DNA of 64,000 nucleotides, from positions 1 to 64,000 of the forward strand of contig JAEUIZ010000031.1 of NCBI GenBank assembly GCA_016793805.1. Reading direction: 5' to 3'. The notes under the pieces are model-generated. The model did not search any database. It worked only from the letters and a program-made list of their open reading frames with translations, and had not been told where the DNA came from. Shown piece by piece: positions 1-7,577 of this stretch. This stretch comes from Phycisphaerae bacterium. Lineage in GTDB: Bacteria; Planctomycetota; Phycisphaerae; Phycisphaerales; UBA1924. The translations under genes were made by a program, and so were the position numbers. Position 1 is the stretch's first letter. Each line of letters starts with the position of its first letter.

Positions 1-67
<67 letters not shown>

Positions 68-77
68 AGACTCGCCC

Positions 78-428
78 ATGAAGCCGACCAAGCACGCGTG
101 GGCGGATCTGCCGATGGACGCGCCGATGCCCAATCTTGAGCGTCGCCGCGTGATCGGGGCGCACGCGATGATCTCGCACGTCCGGCTCCAGCGCGGGTTC
201 GTCCTCGGGATGCACCAGCACGACAACGAGCAGTTCGTCTGCGTGCTCAGCGGGCGAATCCGCTTCACGCTCGGCGGGGCCGAGGGCGGGAGAAAGGTGG
301 ACGTGGGCCCGGGCGAGGTCCTGCACCTGCCCGGGAACGCGCCCCACGCGGCCGAGGCGCTCGAGGACACCGTGGTCCTCGACATCTTCAGCCCGCCCAG
401 CGCCGAGACCGGGATCGACCGGCGCTAG
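78..428 (+). CDS. Small cupin-domain protein
   Basis: A 116-residue single-domain cupin. The first cupin motif is visible as HQHDNEQF, with candidate metal ligands H46, H48 and E51, and the second as PGNAPHAAEALED with H90. A Gly-rich turn (SGRIRFTLGG) lies between them, as expected for a small beta-barrel. Proteins of this size usually bind a metal and act as small dioxygenases, isomerases or sugar-binding regulators; the sequence does not tell which. There is no signal peptide, so it is cytosolic. Upstream is only the C homopolymer, so any promoter is lost. It converges on queE. Confidence 0.8.
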   Translation: MKPTKHAWADLPMDAPMPNLERRRVIGAHAMISHVRLQRGFVLGMHQHDNEQFVCVLSGRIRFTLGGAEGGRKVDVGPGEVLHLPGNAPHAAEALEDTVVLDIFSPPSAETGIDRR

Positions 429-453
429 GGCCGCCCGCGAGCACGCCGCGGCC

Positions 454-1167
454 TCAGGTGCCCCGCCTGTTCCCGAACAGGTCGATGTGCAGCCGCCGGC
501 AGTAGCGCCACCCGCGACGCACGCACGCCTCGACGATCCATCGCTGCGATTCCGCGGTCGGCGGCGACACGCCCTCGGGCATGAGCATGACATCCGCGGC
601 CGCAAGATCGGGGAGTTGCGAGAGGATCGAGTCAATCTCGGGCAGATCGTTGGGCGAGGCGACGACGAACTTCATCTGCCGCTCCGGGTATGCAAGCAGG
701 AGCGCCTGCAGCGTGGGGATGCTCAGTCGCCGGGCCTCATGCCGATCGCGCCACGCGCCGCCGGGGTCGCGCGGGTCGCCCGCTCGCGGGGTCGAGTTCG
801 CGAGTTTCGGGCTGATGCTCATGAGGTCGCCGTGGGGGGCTCGGCTTGGGTCGAACGTCGTGCCCGCCGTCTCGATGGTGACGTGGACGCCCGCCCCGTG
901 CAGCGCCGCGGCAAGGTCGCGCGTGGCGGCAAACAGCATGGGCTCGCCCCCGGTGATGACCGCGTGCCGAGACGACCCGGCCTCGGCCACCAGGTCGTCG
1001 ATCGTCCGCGTCTCGCCCTCGGGGTTCCAACTCGAGTACGGCGTGTCGCACCACGAGCAGCGCAGGTTGCACCCCGCGACGCGCACGAAGTAGGACGGGA
1101 CGCCGGTCAGTTTCCCCTCGCCCTGGATCGAGTGGAACGTCTCGGCGATGGGGAGCGGGGGGCTCAT
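454..1167 (-). CDS. queE: 7-carboxy-7-deazaguanine synthase (QueE), radical SAM
   Basis: QueE converts 6-carboxytetrahydropterin to 7-carboxy-7-deazaguanine, the ring-contraction step of preQ0/queuosine synthesis. The 237-residue product opens with the family signature FHSIQGEG and carries the radical-SAM cluster CNLRCSWC (C33, C37, C40), followed by TGGEP in the SAM-binding region. The ATG at 1167 overlaps the queC stop by four bases (ATGA), which favours it over an in-frame start further upstream that would add 36 Arg/Pro-rich residues. The coupling to queC gives two consecutive steps of the same pathway. queD and queF are not in the window. Confidence 0.95.
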   Translation of the reverse strand: MSPPLPIAETFHSIQGEGKLTGVPSYFVRVAGCNLRCSWCDTPYSSWNPEGETRTIDDLVAEAGSSRHAVITGGEPMLFAATRDLAAALHGAGVHVTIETAGTTFDPSRAPHGDLMSISPKLANSTPRAGDPRDPGGAWRDRHEARRLSIPTLQALLLAYPERQMKFVVASPNDLPEIDSILSQLPDLAAADVMLMPEGVSPPTAESQRWIVEACVRRGWRYCRRLHIDLFGNRRGT

Positions 1168-1865
1168 CGTGCGTACCGCGTGGGGTCGGGGATGCAGGCG
1201 CGGGCGAAGCCGTCGGCACGGATCCGGCACGAGTCGCAGCGCCCGCACGCCAGATCGCCCGCGGGGTCGTAGCAACTCGTCGTGAGCGAGTAATCGACGC
1301 CCAGCGACGCGCCGAGGCGGATGATCTCGGGCTTGGCCAGGCGCGCCAGCGGCGCGTGGATGGCGAACCGCCCGCCGCGGGCGCCCGCGCGGGTCCCCGA
1401 GTCCACCGCGCCCGCGAAGGCGCGGAGGAACTCCTCGCGGCAGTCCGGGTAGCCCGACCAGTCCACTTGGTTCACGCCCAAGAACAGGTCGAGCGCGTCG
1501 ATGGTCTCCGCGTACGCCGCGGCGATCGAGAGGAAGATCAGGTTCCGCGCGGGGACGTACGTGGCCGGGATCTCCGCGGGCGTCGCGTCGCCGGGCAACG
1601 CCCGGTCCTTGGGCACGGGGATGTCCGCGGTCAGGGCCGAGCCCCCGATCGCGCGGAGGTCCAGCGCGATCGTGCGGTGGTCCGCCGCGCCCAGCGCCCG
1701 CGCCACGGCCCGAGCGGCGTCGAGTTCGCGCCGATGCCGCTGCCCGTAGTCGATCGTCAGCGCGTGCGGCGAGAATCCGTCGCGGCGGGCGACGGCGAGC
1801 GTGGTGGCGGAATCAAGTCCGCCCGAGAGCAGGACGACGCAGGGACGCACGGGGCAGTCTCGCAC
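1164..1865 (-). CDS. queC: 7-cyano-7-deazaguanine synthase (QueC)
   Basis: QueC is an ATP-dependent ligase that turns 7-carboxy-7-deazaguanine and ammonia into preQ0. The 233-residue protein has the N-terminal PP-loop SGGLDS (residues 14-19) and YVPARN in the central region. The C-terminal cysteines in SCYDP and CGRCDSC form the structural zinc site. Length is normal for the family. It is the first gene of a queC-queE operon with a four-base overlap. No preQ1 riboswitch was recognised in the short gap to rplI. Confidence 0.95.
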   Translation of the reverse strand: MRDCPVRPCVVLLSGGLDSATTLAVARRDGFSPHALTIDYGQRHRRELDAARAVARALGAADHRTIALDLRAIGGSALTADIPVPKDRALPGDATPAEIPATYVPARNLIFLSIAAAYAETIDALDLFLGVNQVDWSGYPDCREEFLRAFAGAVDSGTRAGARGGRFAIHAPLARLAKPEIIRLGASLGVDYSLTTSCYDPAGDLACGRCDSCRIRADGFARACIPDPTRYAR

Positions 1866-1904
1866 GTGCCGCGGGCCGCCGGCACGATCCGATCGTCTCG
1901 GGAA

Positions 1905-2666
1905 TCAGGCCTTCGCCTTCTTCTCGCCCTTGGGGGCCTTCTCCGGCTTGGCGGCCTTGTCGTCCTTGGCGGGCTCGGCGGGAGCGGCGTCGCCCTTGCC
2001 CCAGCCCGGCTTGCGCGCGGTCGAGGCCTCCGCCAGCGCCATCGACTCCGCCAGCCGATCCGTGCGCGACTTCTTGGCCGGCTTGTCGTCGCGGCGGGGG
2101 CGGTCGGCCCGCGACTCGCCGTCCTTGCCCGCCTCGCCCTTGGGCCTCTCGACGAGGTTGCCCTCGTCGTCGATCTCGATCTCTTCCTTCTTGTCCGTGT
2201 CGAGTTTCCGGTCCGCGGCCACCGTGACCTTGATCGTCGCCTCCAACTCGGCCTCGAACTTGATGTGCACGTCGTACGAGTCCACCCGCTTGATCGTCTG
2301 GTGCAGGCGAACGTCCCGAGGCTTCACGCCCGGGTACCCCGCCTCGCCCAGCGCCGCCGAGATCTCCTGCTGCGTCACCGACCCGTACAGGTGTCCCAGG
2401 TCGTTGCAAGGCCGGACCAGATTCAGATGCACGCCGGCGAGTTTCGCGATCAGCGACTCGCGCTCCTTGCGCAGTTCCGCCAACTGCCGCTGCGCCTCGG
2501 CACGCTTCGCCTCCACCGCCTTGAGCGCCTCCTCGCTGGGCGTGGTCGCCATCTTGCGAGGCAAAAGATAGTTGCGGGCGAACCCGGTGCGGACGTTCAC
2601 CACGTCCCCGACGATCCCCAGGGCCTCGACGTTCTCGGTGAGCAGCAGTTTGACGTTCTTCGGCAT
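1905..2666 (-). CDS. rplI: 50S ribosomal protein L9 with long charged C-terminal extension
   Basis: L9 binds 23S rRNA near the L1 stalk and helps limit frameshifting. The N-terminal domain is clear (KVKLLLTENVE-like start, then GDVVNVRTGFARNYLLP). The long connecting helix rich in E, A, K and R and the C-terminal domain (LYGSVT, IKRVDSYDV) follow. Bacterial L9 is usually about 150 residues; this one is 253. The extra C-terminal ~100 residues are low-complexity K, E, D, A, P and R with no recognisable domain. A GAAAGGACAGCGTC leader precedes the ATG. The gene stands alone, without rpsF, ssb or rpsR neighbours. Confidence 0.93.
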   Translation of the reverse strand: MPKNVKLLLTENVEALGIVGDVVNVRTGFARNYLLPRKMATTPSEEALKAVEAKRAEAQRQLAELRKERESLIAKLAGVHLNLVRPCNDLGHLYGSVTQQEISAALGEAGYPGVKPRDVRLHQTIKRVDSYDVHIKFEAELEATIKVTVAADRKLDTDKKEEIEIDDEGNLVERPKGEAGKDGESRADRPRRDDKPAKKSRTDRLAESMALAEASTARKPGWGKGDAAPAEPAKDDKAAKPEKAPKGEKKAKA

Positions 2667-2866
2667 GACGCTGTCCTTTCGGCCTCAAGGGCCCGGAAGT
2701 TAGGAGCCCGGCATGGGCCCCAGCAGGGCGGGAGTTTAGGCCCCACCCGCGCTTGGATCGAGGACGAGGAGCAACACACCTCCGCCCCCGGTCCAGATTC
2801 CTGGCCGCCCCTGTCTGCGCATCCCGCCTCTCTTCACGTCCGGGGGGGCTTACCAAAGGAGCAGTC

Positions 2867-3223
2867 TTGATCAACCCGGCGATGCGGATGGTCCTGCTGT
2901 CGGGTTTGGCAATGGCAACCAGCGGCGCGGCACACGCGCAGTGCACGAAGGCGTGGCTGCCCCCGCCGCCGGCCTTCATGCCCACCATCGCCGCCAACCA
3001 ATGGCCCCTGTGCAGCATCCTCTGGGACCCCGATGGCGCGGGCCCGCTCCGCGAGCAACTCGTCGTCGCCGGGCAGTTCACTTCCATCGGCAACCCTGCC
3101 CGCTACCTCGCCCGCCTCGACTGCACCTGCTACGCCAACTGCGACGGCAGCGCCGCCGCCCCGGCCTTCAACATCAACGACTTCGTCTGCTTCCAGAACA
3201 AGTTCGCCGCCGGCTGCCCATAG
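2867..3223 (+). CDS. Small secreted protein with dockerin-like C-terminal motif
   Basis: A 119-residue secreted protein. The TTG start at 2867 is chosen because AAAGGAG lies seven bases upstream; ATG codons at 2882 and 2888 are alternatives. The N-terminus is a signal peptide ending in AHAQ. The middle holds one unit of the WDPDGxGPLxxQLVVAGQFT repeat that occurs in many copies in long Phycisphaerae propeller-like proteins. The end is the dockerin-like tail CYANCDGS...NINDFVCF. One repeat followed directly by the tail suggests a large protein shortened by internal deletion, or a minimal carrier of the tail. Confidence 0.65.
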   Translation: MINPAMRMVLLSGLAMATSGAAHAQCTKAWLPPPPAFMPTIAANQWPLCSILWDPDGAGPLREQLVVAGQFTSIGNPARYLARLDCTCYANCDGSAAAPAFNINDFVCFQNKFAAGCP

Positions 3224-3250
3224 CCCCGGCGATCGCCATGCTTGATCCCC

Positions 3251-3290
3251 GCGCCCCCGGTCGGAGCGATTCGATCGGGGGCGCTTGCTT
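3251..3290 (+). terminator. Hairpin terminator between convergent genes
   Basis: A 13-bp stem (3251-3263 with 3272-3284, one G-U pair) closes an eight-base loop and is followed by TTGCTTT. It lies between the dockerin-tailed gene and the btpA-like gene, which converge here, so it may serve both strands. Confidence 0.65.
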
Positions 3291-3298
3291 TGGCGCTC

Positions 3299-4096
3299 TC
3301 AACGCCGCGCCGACCGCACCGCCCGCGCCAGCGCCCGGCACCTCACCGCGTCCACCGGTCGATCCCACCGCCCCCCGCGCTTGATCGACGACCCCACGAT
3401 CAGCGCATCCGCGCCCGCGTCAAAGAGCGCCGCGACCTGCTCGGGCGTCACGCCCGACCCGACCGCCACGGGAAGCCGCGTCGCGCCGCGCGCCTCGCGC
3501 ACGTCCTCGACCGACGCGGGCCGACCCGTCGCCACGCCCGTGACGATCACCCCGTCGGCCAGGAAGAACTCCGCGGCCCTGACCGCCTCGCCCACCGACA
3601 CGTCCCCGGTGATCGCGTGCGACGCGTGCTTCTTCTTCACGTCGCAGAGCACCCGCACCCGTTCCGCGCCGATGGCGCGCCGGTAGCGCAGCAGCGGGCC
3701 CGCCGCCGCGTCGGCCATCAGCCCCTCGTCCCCCACATGTGCGAAAACGAAGCTCTCGCAGCGCACGAACGACGCCCCGACCGCCAGCGCGATCGCCAGC
3801 GCCTCGCGCTCCCCGTTCGAGAGGACCTGGACGCCCAGCGTCGCGCGGGGCGCGGCATCGCGCACCGCCTGCGCCGCCACGGTCATCGCCGCCACCGTCT
3901 CCGGGCCGTGCGGGGCCCGAACATACGGCCGATCGTGCATGTTCTCGACGATGATCCCTTCAAACCCGCACTCGGCCAGCACCCGCGCCTCGTCCGCGGC
4001 CTGTGCCGCGATCCTCGCGACCGAGAGCCTCGCCCCGGGCGAGCCCGGGAGCGCCGCGACGTGCACCATGCCCACCAGCGCCCGAGGGGGAAGCAT
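3299..4096 (-). CDS. BtpA/SgcQ family TIM-barrel protein
   Basis: A 265-residue protein of the BtpA family, named after a cyanobacterial photosystem I biogenesis factor but widespread in non-photosynthetic bacteria and archaea. Visible family features are the N-terminal GMVHVAALPGSP, the barrel strand motif GIIVENMHDRPY, VRCESFVF, VLCDVKKKHASH and the phosphate-binding-like end GSGVTPEQ...DALIVGSSIK. The last element resembles the phosphate site of (beta/alpha)8 enzymes, so an enzyme acting on a phosphorylated ligand is plausible; the substrate is unknown. The ATG at 4096 is chosen because homology begins right after it. The M61 gene is divergent, 45 bases away. Confidence 0.85.
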   Translation of the reverse strand: MLPPRALVGMVHVAALPGSPGARLSVARIAAQAADEARVLAECGFEGIIVENMHDRPYVRAPHGPETVAAMTVAAQAVRDAAPRATLGVQVLSNGEREALAIALAVGASFVRCESFVFAHVGDEGLMADAAAGPLLRYRRAIGAERVRVLCDVKKKHASHAITGDVSVGEAVRAAEFFLADGVIVTGVATGRPASVEDVREARGATRLPVAVGSGVTPEQVAALFDAGADALIVGSSIKRGGRWDRPVDAVRCRALARAVRSARR

Positions 4097-4141
4097 GGCG
4101 CGATGATAACCGGCCCCGACCCGGTCGGATAGGCTTCTGGC

Positions 4142-6037
4142 ATGAGGCACGTTCGACGCGCGATCTGGGCCGGGGCGATGGCTGCAGCCTTCAGCGGCGT
4201 GGGGTTGTCCAGAGCCCACGCCAGCAACCCGCCCGCGGTCGAGTACGTCGTCTCGCTCCCCGCTCCGCAGACCCAGATGGTCTCGATCACGATGCGCGTC
4301 CGTCGCGTCGAGGGCCCGACGCTCGAACTCTCCCTCCCCGTCTGGCGTCCCGGGCGATACGTCATCCTCGATCCCGCCTCGACCCTCCGCGAACTCTCCG
4401 CCGAAACCCCCGATGGGCGAATCCTCGCCTGCGAGAAGACCGAGAAGAGCACGTGGCTGGTCAGCACCGAGGGCCGCGACGAGGTCGTCGTCTCCTACCG
4501 CGTCTATGCCAACTCCCTGAACGACCGCACGCGGCACGTGGACGACACCCACGCCTTCCTCAGCCCCTCGACGGTCTTCCTCTACGCGCCCTCGCACCGG
4601 GCCGAACCACTCCGCGTCACCATCGACGCGCCCAAGGACTGGCGGATCGCCTGCGGGCTCGACGCCGACCCCGCCGATCCGCGCACGCTCCTGGCCCCGG
4701 ACTACGACACCCTCGTCGATTCCCCCATCGAGGCCGGCGCCCACGACCTGCTCGAGTTCGAGGTCGATGGCGTCCCGCACCAGATCGTCGTCTGGACCGC
4801 CGGCGGGCCGCCCCCGCCCTACGACCGCGCCGCCCTGCCCGCGGACTTCGCCAAGATTGTGCGCGCGCAGAAGGCCATTTTCGGGGACCTCCCCTATCGC
4901 CGGTACGTCTACATCATCCACTGCGTTCCCGGCGGCTCGGGCGGGACCGAGCACCTCAACTCGACCGTCATGCAGACCTCGCCCGAGTCCTTCTCGAATC
5001 CCGAGCGACGCCAGCGGTTCATGGTCCTCGTGTCCCACGAGATGTTCCACACCTGGAACGTCAAGCAACTCCGGCCCGCGGGCATCAAGCCCTACGAGTA
5101 CCAGCACGAGAACTACACCGACCTGCTCTGGGTCGTCGAGGGCACAACCAGTTACTACGACGACCTCTGCCTGGTGCGCGCCGGGCTCACCAAGCCCGAC
5201 GACTTCCTCGCCACCATCGCCTCGTCCATCGACGCCCACCGCCGCCGACCCGGCGCCAACGTCGAGAGCGTGGCCGAGGCCAGTTTCGACGCCTGGATCA
5301 AGTTCGGCAGGCCCAACCCCGACGCCATCAACTCCGCCGTCTCCTTCTACGACAAGGGCTCGCTCGTCTCGTTCCTCCTCGACATGGAGGTCCGCCTACG
5401 CAGCGGAGGCGCGGCTTCCTTGGACACCGCAATGGCCTCCCTCTACCGCGAGTTCCCGCTGTCCGGCCCGGGGTACACCACCGCCGACGTGCTCCGAACC
5501 GTCGAGCGGCTCAGCCAGTCGAGTTTCAAGGTCTTCTTCGCCGACTACGTCTCCGGCGTCCGCCAACTCGACTTCGACCGCGCCCTGGCCGTCGTCGGGC
5601 TCGAGTCCTACCTCAAGCCCTCCGAGGGCGACGGGTCACCCGCCTCGATCGCATACCTCGGCATCAACGTCGAGCCCAAGGAGTCCCATCTCCACGCGGC
5701 TTCGGTCTTGGCCGATGGGCCCGCCTACACCGCGGGAGTCATCGCGGGGGATCTCATCGTCGGGATCAACGGCGAACGGGCCACGAGCGCCAACTGGACC
5801 CGCGTCCTCAAGCACCTCAAGCCCGGCCAGGCCGCCGAACTCACCCTCTTCCGTCACGACCGCCAACGCACGATCACCGTCGTTGCCGCCGATCGGCCCG
5901 ATGGTGCGTGGAAGGTTCGCCGGGTCAAGTCGCCTACCCCCGAGCAGCAGGCCGCGTACGAGTCCTGGCTCGGACAGCCGTGGCCCGAGAAGGCCGCCGC
6001 CTCGGACTCCAAGGACCCCGCGGAGGCCAGGCCATGA
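4142..6037 (+). CDS. M61-family glycyl aminopeptidase with PDZ domain
   Basis: A 631-residue exported metallopeptidase. A signal peptide (residues 1-28, ending near SRAHA) precedes an N-terminal beta domain typical of M61. The catalytic zinc motif HEMFHTWN lies near residue 299, with the downstream glutamate region EGTTSYYDD about 25 residues later. A PDZ domain occupies roughly residues 500-580 (YLGINVEP, GVIAGDLIVGING). M61 enzymes remove N-terminal Gly or Ala in the periplasm. The order and length (about 600 residues) match the family. The stop overlaps the next start (ATGA), so the downstream lipoprotein is co-translated. Confidence 0.93.
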   Translation: MRHVRRAIWAGAMAAAFSGVGLSRAHASNPPAVEYVVSLPAPQTQMVSITMRVRRVEGPTLELSLPVWRPGRYVILDPASTLRELSAETPDGRILACEKTEKSTWLVSTEGRDEVVVSYRVYANSLNDRTRHVDDTHAFLSPSTVFLYAPSHRAEPLRVTIDAPKDWRIACGLDADPADPRTLLAPDYDTLVDSPIEAGAHDLLEFEVDGVPHQIVVWTAGGPPPPYDRAALPADFAKIVRAQKAIFGDLPYRRYVYIIHCVPGGSGGTEHLNSTVMQTSPESFSNPERRQRFMVLVSHEMFHTWNVKQLRPAGIKPYEYQHENYTDLLWVVEGTTSYYDDLCLVRAGLTKPDDFLATIASSIDAHRRRPGANVESVAEASFDAWIKFGRPNPDAINSAVSFYDKGSLVSFLLDMEVRLRSGGAASLDTAMASLYREFPLSGPGYTTADVLRTVERLSQSSFKVFFADYVSGVRQLDFDRALAVVGLESYLKPSEGDGSPASIAYLGINVEPKESHLHAASVLADGPAYTAGVIAGDLIVGINGERATSANWTRVLKHLKPGQAAELTLFRHDRQRTITVVAADRPDGAWKVRRVKSPTPEQQAAYESWLGQPWPEKAAASDSKDPAEARP

Positions 6038-6555
6038 TCCGCGTCTCGCACGCGTCACGGCTCTGGGCCGCCACGATGCTCGCCGCCCTTGCCGGGTGTG
6101 TGAGCGGAGGTAGCCACGCGCCGCCGTCGCCGCGCCTGGCCGGGGCCGCCCTCGACGACTTCCACGATGCCGCCGCGAACGCCGACTTCGACCGCTACAT
6201 GCGGCGTTGGACCGATCGCTCGGTCTTCCTCGGGACCGATGCCACCGAGCGCTGGACCGGTCAGGAGTTCCGCGACTTTGCCCGCCCGCACTTCGACCAG
6301 TCCAAGGGCGGCAAGGGATGGACCTATCACCCCCGCGCTCGCCGGATTACCGCCATCGACCAGGATCACGCGTACTTCGACGAACTCCTCGACCACGCGA
6401 AACTCGGCGAGTGCCGCGGGTCGGGCGTCCTCGGCTGGGAGGACGGGCGGTGGAAGGTGCTGCAATACAACCTGAGCATCCCGATCCCCAATGCCCTGGC
6501 CGAGGATTTCGCGGGACGGATCAAGCAGCACGCGTCCGAACAACCGGGTCGGTAG
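6034..6555 (+). CDS. Lipoprotein with SnoaL/DUF4440-like (NTF2-fold) domain
   Basis: A 173-residue protein whose N-terminus ends in the lipobox LAGC at about residue 22. The mature part (LDDFHDAAANADFDRYM, FLGTDATERWTG, ...DGRWKVLQYNLSIPIPN) has the layout of DUF4440/SnoaL-like NTF2-fold proteins, which form small pockets and often lack known substrates. It overlaps the M61 peptidase gene by four bases, so the two probably act in the same compartment. No catalytic residues can be named from sequence alone. Confidence 0.8.
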   Translation: MIRVSHASRLWAATMLAALAGCVSGGSHAPPSPRLAGAALDDFHDAAANADFDRYMRRWTDRSVFLGTDATERWTGQEFRDFARPHFDQSKGGKGWTYHPRARRITAIDQDHAYFDELLDHAKLGECRGSGVLGWEDGRWKVLQYNLSIPIPNALAEDFAGRIKQHASEQPGR

Positions 6556-6726
6556 CCGCTCTGCCCGCGCGCCCGTGTTCGGGTTTCACTTGGACTTTAG
6601 GCTCGGGCTGGACGGTGCCGCGGCAGCGGCGAGTTGATCAGGCCGCGCACAGCACACCACGGGAGTATTCTTTAGTCCTATAACCTTGTTGAAAACGCAT
6701 CGGTATGGTTTCTTTTGCGGTTGGGG

Positions 6727-6754
6727 TTGACAATCGTGAAATTCTCATTATGTT
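6727..6754 (+). promoter_or_regulatory. Sigma-70-like promoter for the PEP-CTERM gene
   Basis: TTGACA at 6727-6732 is followed after 16 bases by TATGTT at 6749-6754. It lies in an unusually AT-rich stretch (about 6660-6760) of an otherwise GC-rich window, between the lipoprotein gene and the PEP-CTERM gene at 6816. Transcription would leave a leader of about 55 bases including AGGAGG. Confidence 0.6.
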
Positions 6755-6815
6755 GGGGGCGTTCGGAGAGCAAGACACTCCGTTGACGTTGTCCCTGTTT
6801 AGGAGGAGAATCAGT

Positions 6816-7493
6816 ATGGTTCGTATTACCGCGTGTGCGGTCGCGTTGGCTCTCGCCGGTGCGGCTCAGGCTCAGTCGTTCTCGGAGGGCTTCGAGCCCG
6901 GTCCGAATCCCCCGGTCGTGACCACCGGCCTTCCCGCCGGCTGGGTTTCGGTCAACAACAGCCCCGGCGGCCCCGGCTCCAACCCCAACTGGAACTGGCG
7001 CAACGACGGCGCCGTCTTCCCGGCCCACAGCGGGATCGGCTACGCCTACGCCAACTTCAACTCTTCCACCGGCGCGAACAACATCAGCAACTACCTGATG
7101 TCCCCGGTGGTCAACTTCTCCGCCGGCGACACGATCAGTTTCTGGACGCGGACCGTCGATTCGCCGTTCTTCCCGGATCGCATGGAACTCGTCGTCTCCT
7201 TCAACGGCGCGAGCACCAGCCCCGGCGACTTCACCACCTCGCTGCTGACCATCAACGCGGGCCTCACGGCCGCCGGTTACCCGAACACCTGGACCAACTT
7301 CGTCGCCACACTGCCCGCGGGCGGCTCGGGTCGCTTCGCCTTCTGGTACAACCCGCCCAACGGCGGCCCCAGCGGCAGCAACTCTGACTACATCGGCGTC
7401 GATTCTGTCGAGTACACGGCGATTCCCGCCCCGGCCTCGCTCGCCCTCCTCGGGCTCGGCGGCTTGGTCGCGGCCCGTCGCCGTCGCGCCTAA
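6816..7493 (+). CDS. PEP-CTERM protein with choice-of-anchor-J/adhesin-like domain
   Basis: A 225-residue secreted protein. The ATG at 6816 follows AGGAGGAG at ideal spacing and starts a signal peptide ending AAQAQ. The body (EGFEPG...LPAGWVSVNNSPGG, SNYLMSPVVNFSAGDTISFWTRT, ...YIGVDSVEYTA) matches the cleaved-adhesin/choice-of-anchor-J beta-sandwich. The C-terminus is a PEP-CTERM-like sorting signal: IPAPASLALLGLGG, a hydrophobic stretch, then RRRR. An exosortase would cleave it and anchor the protein at the surface or in extracellular polymer. It is monocistronic, with its own promoter and a strong terminator. Confidence 0.85.
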   Translation: MVRITACAVALALAGAAQAQSFSEGFEPGPNPPVVTTGLPAGWVSVNNSPGGPGSNPNWNWRNDGAVFPAHSGIGYAYANFNSSTGANNISNYLMSPVVNFSAGDTISFWTRTVDSPFFPDRMELVVSFNGASTSPGDFTTSLLTINAGLTAAGYPNTWTNFVATLPAGGSGRFAFWYNPPNGGPSGSNSDYIGVDSVEYTAIPAPASLALLGLGGLVAARRRRA

Positions 7494-7523
7494 CTTCGCG
7501 TTCGCGGTTTGAGTTGAATCTGT

Positions 7524-7559
7524 CAGAGGGCCGGGCCTTCCCCGGCCTTCTGCTTTTTT
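7524..7559 (+). terminator. Rho-independent terminator
   Basis: A near-perfect 12-bp stem (7524-7535 with 7540-7552, one bulge) closes a four-base CCTT loop and is followed by CTTTTTTC. This is the clearest intrinsic terminator in the window. It ends the PEP-CTERM transcript 30 bases after its stop codon. Confidence 0.9.
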
Positions 7560-7577
7560 CCCGGGTAGCCTTCTCCC

